Assembly (NCBI GenBank): GCA_023261525.1
Contig: JAHFOU010000007.1
Coordinates: 13,562-19,235 of the forward strand
DNA length: 5,674 bases
Direction of reading: 5' to 3'
Source of the DNA: Planctomycetota bacterium
GTDB taxonomy: Bacteria > Planctomycetota > SBBH01 > JAHFOU01
Every line of letters starts with the position of its first letter. The stretch's first letter is position 1. The notes below the pieces were generated by a model, which was not told where the DNA came from, searched no databases, and saw only the letters and a program-made list of their open reading frames with translations. Below, in pieces: positions 1-4,797 of the stretch. The translations under genes and the position numbers were made by a program.

Positions 1-1692
1 CCGGCCGATCCCGCCGAGCTGGCCTCCATGACCGCCCGCCTCCTCCGGTTCGGCCCTGACGGGATCGCCACCTGGGTCCGGGGCCCGGTCGCCCTGGGCC
101 AGATCCTGAGGCGCACCGTCGCGGGGCCTTCCGGAGAGGTGGAGGCGCAAGGCGATCTGGCCCTGGTGGCCGATGCCCGCATCGACAACCGTGGCGACCT
201 TGTGGGAGCCCTGGGGCTCGCCCCGGACGCCCCGGACGGCGCGCTGATCCTGGCCGCCTACCGCAGGTGGGGCGACGAGGCCCCGGACCACCTGCTCGGG
301 GACTTCGCCTTCGCGCTCTGGGACGCCTCCCGTCGGCGCCTCTTCTGTGCGAGGGACCCTTTCGGCGTGAAGCCCCTCTACTACCACCTCCACCCGGGCG
401 GACGTTTCGCCTTCGCCACCGAAACCGGGTCCCTTCTCGCCCTTGCCGGGGTCCCCTGGGAGTTCAACGAGGCCTGGATCTCCTCCCACTTCCGCCGTGA
501 GCCCGGGCTCTCCCGCGAGGACACCTCCTACCGGGGCATCTTGCGCCTGCTTCCTGCCCATACGCTGTCCTGGGAATCGGGACGCGTTTCCATCCGACGC
601 TACTGGGATTCGCTGCGGATTCCTCAGGTGCGCCTGGGTTCCGACGAGGCCTATGTGGAGGCGTTCCGGAGCCACCTCACCGAGGCGGTGCGTTGCCGGA
701 TGAGATCCCCCTTCCGGGTGGGCGCGGAAGTGAGCGGGGGGCTCGATTCCCCCTCGATCGCCTGCACGGCGCGGGACCTGCTGGCCCGCGGGGGGGGAGG
801 GCTTCTGCCGACCTTCTCGCTCATCGCCCCGGACGTCCCGGACTGCGACGAAAAGGATGCCATCGAGCTCGTCCTGGCGCGAGGGGGGTTCGAGCCCCAT
901 TGGGTCCGTGCGGACACCCTCAGCCCCCTGGACGTCCTGGACCGCTTCCATGCTGTCACCGCTGCTCCCTGCTCCCTGCCCAACCTGGCCATGTCCTGGG
1001 CGCTTGCGGAGGGCACCCGGAAGGCCTCGGTGCGCGTCCTGTTCGGGGGGCTCGGCTCCGAGACCGACCAGGAGCAGAGGTTCAGGGATCAGTTCAAGTC
1101 CCTGATCCTCCGGGGTCGTTGGATCACCGCGGCCCGGGAGGTCCGTCTGAGGTCCCGGCGCCTGGGTTCCCCTCCCCTGCCCCTTCTCCAGGCCCGCCTC
1201 TGGGGAAAGGTCAAGAACCGCACGGTCGATTGGCACCGCGTGGAGGCGCTTCAGGGGCAGGTATTCGAAACCGCCGGCCCCCTCTTTGCCGCCTTCGGGA
1301 TCGAGATGCGCTATCCCTATCTGGACCGCCGCCTGTTCGAGTTCTGCCGGGGCATCCCCCCCGAACAGCGCCTGGGCCAGGGCTGGGACCGCTGGATCCA
1401 GCGTCGCGCCATGAACGGGATCCTGCCCGATCCCGTCTGCTGGCGCCCCCTGCGTCGGGGATATGCCCCTCATTTCCTGCATGCCCTCCGGACCGACCGC
1501 GGGGCGGTGGAGCGCTTCTTCCACGAGGACCTCCCGCTCCTGTCCGCCTACACGGATCCCGAGGCGCTGCGCCAGGCCCATCGGAGCCTTCTGGAGGGAC
1601 CCGTCCCGATTCCCACGGCGCTTCTTCTCTGGAAGGCCCTGTCCCTGTCCCGCTGGATCCGGGCGGCATCGCACCCCCTGACATCTGGTTGA
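1..1692 (+). CDS. Asparagine-synthase-like amidotransferase, possible lasso-peptide cyclase (5' partial)
   Basis: The protein has an N-terminal class II glutaminase-like domain followed by an ATP-pyrophosphatase synthetase domain. Numbering from the ATG at 28, the glutaminase half shows RGP-VALG (18-24), VADARIDNR (47-55), LLGDFAFALWD (89-99), CARDPFGVKPLYY (107-119) and FATET (129-133). The synthetase half starts near 205 and carries the PP-loop SGGLDS (236-241), which binds ATP. The C-terminal part has RYPYLDRRLFEF (428-439) and the GWDRWIQRRAMNGILP block (452-467). The frame is open back to base 1, and the codons before the ATG read PADPAELAS. This matches the segment just ahead of the family's (A)HRGPDG motif, so the true N-terminus, including the position of the nucleophilic Cys2, is upstream. 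The acidic loop normally G-x-G-(S/G)-D-E reads GLGSET (341-346), so key acidic residues are changed. The family membership is clear. True asparagine synthetase activity is doubtful, and a lasso-peptide cyclase or another amide-bond-forming homologue fits better. No precursor, PqqD-like or transglutaminase-like gene is visible here. Confidence 0.88.
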   Translation, partial: PADPAELASMTARLLRFGPDGIATWVRGPVALGQILRRTVAGPSGEVEAQGDLALVADARIDNRGDLVGALGLAPDAPDGALILAAYRRWGDEAPDHLLGDFAFALWDASRRRLFCARDPFGVKPLYYHLHPGGRFAFATETGSLLALAGVPWEFNEAWISSHFRREPGLSREDTSYRGILRLLPAHTLSWESGRVSIRRYWDSLRIPQVRLGSDEAYVEAFRSHLTEAVRCRMRSPFRVGAEVSGGLDSPSIACTARDLLARGGGGLLPTFSLIAPDVPDCDEKDAIELVLARGGFEPHWVRADTLSPLDVLDRFHAVTAAPCSLPNLAMSWALAEGTRKASVRVLFGGLGSETDQEQRFRDQFKSLILRGRWITAAREVRLRSRRLGSPPLPLLQARLWGKVKNRTVDWHRVEALQGQVFETAGPLFAAFGIEMRYPYLDRRLFEFCRGIPPEQRLGQGWDRWIQRRAMNGILPDPVCWRPLRRGYAPHFLHALRTDRGAVERFFHEDLPLLSAYTDPEALRQAHRSLLEGPVPIPTALLLWKALSLSRWIRAASHPLTSG

Positions 1693-1716
1693 CAGCCTCC
1701 TTTCGTGGAGTATCAT
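1689..1716 (+). promoter_or_regulatory. Sigma-70-type promoter of the toxin-antitoxin operon
   Basis: A perfect -35 TTGACA (1689-1694) is followed by a 16-base spacer and a -10 TATCAT (1711-1716), one mismatch from TATAAT. The -35 overlaps the TGA stop (1690-1692) of the preceding gene. Transcription would start near 1723, inside the first palindrome and about 24 bases before the antitoxin ATG. Assignment is by consensus match only. Confidence 0.8.
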
Positions 1717-1739
1717 TCTGTACAGTATCCTGTACAGGA
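1715..1739 (+). promoter_or_regulatory. Twin-palindrome operator (two TGTACA cores) for antitoxin autorepression
   Basis: Two copies of CTGTACAG lie at 1718-1725 and 1730-1737, with centres exactly 12 bp apart. The second extends to a perfect 12-bp palindrome, TCCTGTACAGGA (1728-1739), which overlaps the ribosome binding site. The first extends to 14 bp (1715-1728) with one mismatched pair. The first overlaps the -10 box and the likely transcription start. The E. coli YefM-YoeB operator is known to use TGTACA-core palindromes with similar spacing, so binding by the downstream Phd/YefM antitoxin, alone or with its toxin, is a strong inference. Confidence 0.82.
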
Positions 1740-1746
1740 GATTCCC

Positions 1747-2022
1747 ATGGCGACCAAGACGTATTCCCTGACCGAAGGCCGGACCCGGTTCTGTGAAATG
1801 GTCCGCGAGGCCGGAGTGGCCTATGACCGTTTCGTATTGACCAAGGATGGCAAGCCGACCGCCGTCCTGATGAGTTATGAGGAATACGAGGGCTTGCTGG
1901 AGACGATGGAGATCGAGCAGGATCCCAAACTGACCCGCGAGGTCCTGAAGCGCTTTGAGGACATCCGTTCCGGGAAGGCCAAGCTCATCCCCTTTGAGAA
2001 GGTCAAACTGCGGAAACGCTGA
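1747..2022 (+). CDS. Phd/YefM-family antitoxin
   Basis: This 91-residue protein matches the Phd/YefM antitoxin fold. The N-terminal DNA-binding and dimerisation region (about residues 1-55) carries the signatures YSLTEGRTRF, FVLTKDGKPTAVLMSYEEYEGLLE and the usual DGKP turn. The charged C-terminal tail (about 56-91) is the expected flexible segment that wraps around and neutralises the toxin. The start at 1747 is chosen because AGGAG (1736-1740) sits 6 bases upstream and the protein then begins MATKTYSLTE, as the family does. A GTG at 1705 would add 14 residues but lies inside the promoter. The stop overlaps the toxin start by one base (TGATG), so the two are probably translationally coupled. 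About 79% of its codons end in G or C, against about 95% in the phosphorylase gene downstream. Family assignment is secure; the exact partner class is inferred from the neighbour. Confidence 0.92.
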   Translation: MATKTYSLTEGRTRFCEMVREAGVAYDRFVLTKDGKPTAVLMSYEEYEGLLETMEIEQDPKLTREVLKRFEDIRSGKAKLIPFEKVKLRKR

Positions 2023-2273
2023 TGCTCAAGCTGATCCTGGAATCCAGGGCTGAGCGGGAGTTGCAGGGGTTGCCGTCCCCGTATCGCGAGCGGATGCATG
2101 CCGCCCTTGCCCGCCTGGCCGCCGATCCCTTGGCCGGGAAACCCCTCACGGGAGCACACCGTGGCGTGCGCTCCCTCCGTGTGGGGGATTACCGGGCGCT
2201 CTACGTGGTCCAGGCATCCCAAGGGCGGGTGGTTGTCGGCCACATCGCCCATCGCCGAGAGGTCTACCGGTAG
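2022..2273 (+). CDS. RelE/ParE-family toxin
   Basis: This 83-residue basic protein has the RelE/ParE layout. An N-terminal helical part contains RAERELQGLP (9-18) and a second helix about 20-34. It is followed by DPLAGKPLTG (35-44), the strand motif GVRSLRVGDYRALYVV (48-63), and the C-terminal IAHRREVYR (75-83). The Arg of the GDYR strand and the C-terminal H-R-R-E-V-Y-R cluster are where RelE-type mRNA interferases keep RNA-contacting and catalytic residues. ParE-type gyrase inhibitors share the fold, so the target (ribosome-dependent mRNA cleavage or gyrase) cannot be settled by eye. The HRxxVYR ending favours RelE. The start overlaps the antitoxin stop by one base and there is no strong ribosome binding site of its own, so toxin synthesis should depend on antitoxin translation. 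The gene is full length and looks intact. About 80% of codons end in G or C, like the antitoxin. Confidence 0.9.
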   Translation: MLKLILESRAERELQGLPSPYRERMHAALARLAADPLAGKPLTGAHRGVRSLRVGDYRALYVVQASQGRVVVGHIAHRREVYR

Positions 2274-2287
2274 GCCCGGCCCTCCGC

Positions 2288-2293
2288 TATCCT
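2288..2293 (+). promoter_or_regulatory. Possible -10 box for a leaderless xseA transcript
   Basis: TATCCT lies 6 bases before the xseA ATG at 2300, so initiation at normal distance would fall on or next to the A of the start codon. No good -35 is seen at 16-18 bases, and no purine-rich ribosome binding site lies between 2274 and 2299. Read-through from the toxin-antitoxin promoter is the alternative. Confidence 0.25.
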
Positions 2294-2299
2294 CCCCGC

Positions 2300-3568
2300 A
2301 TGCCCGTTCCTGAAGGGAGCCCCAAGCCCCTCACCGTCACCGAGCTCACCCGCATCCTCAAGGGGCTGCTGGAGGAGACCCTTACGCCCCTCTGGATCTC
2401 CGGCGAGGTCACCAACCTGAGGCTTCCGGCCTCCGGCCACGCCTACTTCACGCTCAAGGACGAGACCTGTCAGATCCGCGCGGTCGCCTGGCGCGGCACC
2501 ATGGCCCACCTGCGCTTCCGGCTCCAGGACGGCATGGCCCTGCTGGGCTTCGGCCAGGTCGCGGTCTACGAGTCCCGCGGCGAGTACCAGATCGTCCTCC
2601 AGCGCATGGAGCCCCAGGGCGTCGGGGCCCTGGAGCTGGCCTTCCGCCAGATGAAGGAGAAGCTCGAAAAGGAAGGCCTCTTCGACCCCGCCCGCAAGCG
2701 TCCCCTGCCCTTCCTGCCGAGGCGCATCGCCCTGGTCACCTCCCCCAGCGGGGCCGCCGTTCAGGACATGCTCCAGCAGATCCTCACCCGCTTCCCGCCG
2801 GCCGAGGTCCTGGTCGTCCCCGTGCGCGTCCAGGGGGAGGGGGCGGCGCAGGAGATCGCCGCCGGCATCCGTCTCCTCAACGAGCACCGCCTGGCCGACG
2901 TCATGATCGTGGGGCGGGGCGGAGGGTCCCTGGAGGATCTCTGGGCCTTCAACGAGGAGGTCGTCGCCCGGGCCATCTTCGCCAGCCGCATCCCCGTCAT
3001 CTCCGCCGTGGGGCACGAGGTGGACGTCTCCATCGCCGACCTAGTCGCGGACTGGCGGGCGCTCACGCCCACCGCGGCGGGGGAGAGGGTGGTGCCGGAC
3101 CTGAGGGAATTGCTGGGTCGCCTGGAGACGCTCCAGGGATCCCTCAAGCGCTCGGCCCGCAACCGCTTCGCCTTGGCCCGGATGACCCTGGACGGCCTCC
3201 AGGAAAGCTACGGCTTCCGGCGCCTGACGGACCGCCTGCACGAGAAGGCCCAGTCCCTGGATGCGGCCCGGGAGGCCCTTTCGGAGGCGGCCACGGGGAG
3301 GATTTCCGAGGCCCGGGAGGGCCTGGACGTGCTGTCCCGCCGCCTGGAGGACCTCTCGCCCCTCAAGGTGCTGGGCCGGGGCTATTCCATCCTCCTGCGC
3401 CGGGACGGCAAGGCGGTGAGGGCCGCAGGCGAGGTCCGCGCCGGGGATCCCGTGAAGGCCCGGCTCGCCGAGGGCGTGCTGGACCTGAGGGTCGAAGGGG
3501 GTGCGCCCGCCCGCCGCCCGGCCCGGAAGGCTCCACCTCCTTCCGGGCCCGGCCTCTTCCGCGAATGA
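2300..3568 (+). CDS. xseA: Exodeoxyribonuclease VII large subunit
   Basis: This is the catalytic large subunit of exonuclease VII, a cytoplasmic enzyme that degrades single-stranded DNA from both ends to oligonucleotides in repair and recombination. The 422-residue length is normal. Residues 10-105 form the OB-fold DNA-binding domain (LWISGEVTNLRLPASGHAYFTLKDE, about 31-55). The nuclease domain starts near 130 with RRIALVTSPSGAAVQD (141-156), then IVGRGGGSLEDLWAFN (203-218), ISAVGHEVD (234-242) and DWRALTPTAAGE (251-262). These hold the family's conserved Asp, Arg, His and Asp. Residues 265-350 are predicted charged helices (the coiled-coil arm that binds small subunits), and GYSILLRRDGKAV (361-373) starts the usual C-terminal segment. 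The ATG at 2300 gives the standard N-terminus but has no visible ribosome binding site. The stop overlaps the next gene as ATGA. The small subunit gene xseB, often the next gene, is absent here. Confidence 0.97.
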   Translation: MPVPEGSPKPLTVTELTRILKGLLEETLTPLWISGEVTNLRLPASGHAYFTLKDETCQIRAVAWRGTMAHLRFRLQDGMALLGFGQVAVYESRGEYQIVLQRMEPQGVGALELAFRQMKEKLEKEGLFDPARKRPLPFLPRRIALVTSPSGAAVQDMLQQILTRFPPAEVLVVPVRVQGEGAAQEIAAGIRLLNEHRLADVMIVGRGGGSLEDLWAFNEEVVARAIFASRIPVISAVGHEVDVSIADLVADWRALTPTAAGERVVPDLRELLGRLETLQGSLKRSARNRFALARMTLDGLQESYGFRRLTDRLHEKAQSLDAAREALSEAATGRISEAREGLDVLSRRLEDLSPLKVLGRGYSILLRRDGKAVRAAGEVRAGDPVKARLAEGVLDLRVEGGAPARRPARKAPPPSGPGLFRE

Positions 3569-3831
3569 GGCTCCTCCTGCGGGTGAAGCCGGGCGCCGCC
3601 CGGACCCGAGTGGTCGGCCGCTACGGGGAGCGGCTCAAAGTGGAGGTGGCCGCCCCCCCCGAGGGTGGGAAGGCCAACGCCGCCCTGCTGGACTTCCTTT
3701 CGGAGCGCCTGGGTGCGGCGGTCTCCCTTTCCGGGGGCATGGCCTCCCGGGACAAGGCCGTCCTCGTCGAGGGGCTTGACGCGGACGAGGCGATGCGGAG
3801 ACTGATGCCCCAACCCAGGAGGACCGCATGA
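3565..3831 (+). CDS. DUF167 (YggU-family) small protein
   Basis: This 88-residue protein of the DUF167/YggU family shows the family pattern. It opens with LRVKPGAARTRVVG (5-18), followed by LKVEVAAPPEGGKANAALLDFL (24-45) and SGGMASRDKAVLVEG (56-70). The APPxxGKAN block and the SG..SRxK loop are the most conserved parts of the family. The family is small and cytoplasmic, has known structures, and its biochemical role is not established, so I assign none. The ATG lies inside the xseA stop (ATGA, 4-base overlap) with no separate ribosome binding site, so translation is probably coupled to xseA. Its own stop overlaps the phosphorylase start in the same way. The C-terminal tail PQPRRTA is partly dictated by the ribosome binding site of the next gene. 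The gene contains an 8-C run (3653-3660), but the reading frame is intact. Confidence 0.93.
   Translation: MRLLLRVKPGAARTRVVGRYGERLKVEVAAPPEGGKANAALLDFLSERLGAAVSLSGGMASRDKAVLVEGLDADEAMRRLMPQPRRTA
3817..3822 (+). promoter_or_regulatory. Ribosome binding site of the phosphorylase gene
   Basis: AGGAGG lies 5 bases before the ATG at 3828, inside the end of the DUF167 gene. It fixes the start and suggests the phosphorylase can be translated more strongly than the two genes before it. Confidence 0.85.
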
Positions 3832-4652
3832 CGACCCTGCACGACCGAGTCTCCGAGGCCGCCCGCGCGCTCAAGCGCCGCATGGGCGCCTTCCGCCCCC
3901 GCGTGGGCATCGTCCTGGGCACCGGCCTGGGCGGGGTGGCCAAGCGGATCAAGGCCAAGGGCCGCCTGCCCTACGGCCAGGTCCCCCACTTCCCCGCCTC
4001 CACGGTCCAGGGCCACTCCGGCCGCCTGGTCTGGGGCACCCTGGAGGGGACCCCGGTCCTTGCCATGGAGGGCCGCTTCCACGTCTACGAGGGGCATTCC
4101 CTGGAGCAGATCACCCTGCCCGTGCGGGTGATGCGGGCGCTCGGGGCGAAGACCCTGCTCGTCTCCAACGCCTGCGGGGGGCTGAACCCCCAGTTCCAGG
4201 CCGGGGACCTCATGCTGATCGAGGACCACATCAACCTCATGGGCGTGAACCCCCTCATCGGCCCCAACGACGAGCGCCTGGGGCCCCGCTTCCCCGACAT
4301 GAGCGAGCCCTACTGCCTGGATCTCATCGCCAAGGCCGAGAAGGCCGCCCTGAAGCACGGCATCGGCACCCACCGGGGGGTCTATGTCGCCGTCTCCGGA
4401 CCCAACCTGGAGACCCGGGCCGAATACCGCATGCTCCGGGGCATGGCCGCCGACGTGGTCGGCATGTCCACCGTGCCCGAGGTGATCACCGCCGTCCACG
4501 CCGGGATGAAGGTCCTCGGCCTTTCCATCATCACGGACCGCTGCCTTCCGGACGCCCTTAAGCCGACCACCCTGGCCGAGATCATCCATGTAGCCAACCA
4601 GGCCGAGCCCAAGCTGACCGCTATCGTGAGGGAAGTGGTGAAGGGGTTGTGA
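3828..4652 (+). CDS. Purine nucleoside phosphorylase, trimeric (PNP/MTAP) type
   Basis: The enzyme splits purine (deoxy)ribonucleosides with phosphate to the free base and (deoxy)ribose-1-phosphate in purine salvage. Its 274 residues match the trimeric class. Phosphate and ribose site motifs are LGTGLGG (30-36), GHSG (62-65), GRFHVYEGH (82-90) and SNACGGLNP (113-121). They are followed by DHINLMGVNPLIGPND (133-148), RFPDMSEPY (154-162), GPNLETRAEYRML (191-203, Glu195 in the base site) and VGMSTVPEV (211-219). The base-site motif reads SIITD (233-237). The last residue is Asp237 where 6-oxopurine-specific enzymes (human Asn243) have Asn, and the downstream His of the human enzyme is not evident. 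Overall motifs are those of PNP rather than methylthioadenosine phosphorylase, but base preference could be shifted toward 6-aminopurines. The gene overlaps DUF167 by 4 bases. About 95% of codons end in G or C. Confidence 0.95.
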   Translation: MTTLHDRVSEAARALKRRMGAFRPRVGIVLGTGLGGVAKRIKAKGRLPYGQVPHFPASTVQGHSGRLVWGTLEGTPVLAMEGRFHVYEGHSLEQITLPVRVMRALGAKTLLVSNACGGLNPQFQAGDLMLIEDHINLMGVNPLIGPNDERLGPRFPDMSEPYCLDLIAKAEKAALKHGIGTHRGVYVAVSGPNLETRAEYRMLRGMAADVVGMSTVPEVITAVHAGMKVLGLSIITDRCLPDALKPTTLAEIIHVANQAEPKLTAIVREVVKGL

Positions 4653-4710
4653 AATCCACCAGTGCGAGGGGAAACGTCTCACGGTCATGACAGCCCGTAA
4701 ACTATATTTG

Positions 4711-4742
4711 TCCAAAGGGTTGCGTCATTCCGATGCCTTGGA
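4711..4742. repeat. Imperfect inverted repeat upstream of the exported-protein gene
   Basis: TCCAAAGG (4711-4718) and CCTTGGA (4736-4742) are inverted copies apart from one extra A, separated by 17 bases. No T-run follows, so it is not a typical terminator. It could be a regulator site or chance. Confidence 0.25.
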
Positions 4743-4769
4743 AACTTCGGGGTATGATGTTTGCTCTAT
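4738..4769 (+). promoter_or_regulatory. Putative promoter of the exported-protein gene
   Basis: Two overlapping readings are possible. TATGAT (4753-4758) is a fair sigma-70 -10 box, but no good -35 lies 16-18 bases upstream. Alternatively, GGAAACTT (4740-4747), 17 bases and TCTAT (4765-4769) resemble an extracytoplasmic-function (sigma-E-like) promoter, which would suit an exported product. The intergenic region is 145 bases and is locally AT-richer (about 4698-4711). No clear terminator for the upstream operon is seen. Confidence 0.35.
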
Positions 4770-4782
4770 CCCGGTCGGCTCG

Positions 4783-4790
4783 TAAGGAGG
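4783..4790 (+). promoter_or_regulatory. Strong ribosome binding site
   Basis: TAAGGAGG matches the anti-Shine-Dalgarno sequence fully and ends 7 bases before the ATG at 4798. It decides that start over the in-frame ATG at 4810 and predicts high translation. Confidence 0.88.
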
Positions 4791-4797
4791 GTCCGTC

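Noticed and set aside
790..797. An 8-G run in the asparagine-synthase-like gene (and an 8-C run at 3653-3660 in DUF167) as phase-variation tracts
   Set aside because: Such runs are expected by chance in DNA this GC-rich, and both reading frames are intact; there is no further sign of slippage control.
1705..1746. A GTG at 1705 as a longer antitoxin start
   Set aside because: It lies between the -35 and -10 boxes and has no ribosome binding site; the ATG at 1747 with AGGAG gives the family's standard N-terminus.
693..1796. A long + strand open frame overlapping the asparagine-synthase-like gene
   Set aside because: It is Pro/Arg/Gly-rich, has no recognisable motif, and crosses the promoter region; it is a shifted-frame shadow of the real gene.
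4684..4691. GTCATGAC palindrome and the nearby weak GTGCGAG/CTCAC pairing as a terminator after the phosphorylase
   Set aside because: The stems are short or bulged and no T-run follows, so a terminator cannot be supported.
3621..4715. A long open frame on the - strand opposite DUF167 and the phosphorylase
   Set aside because: It is antisense to two clearly recognised genes, and its repetitive Gly/His/Asp/Val-rich composition is what high-GC coding DNA gives on the opposite strand.
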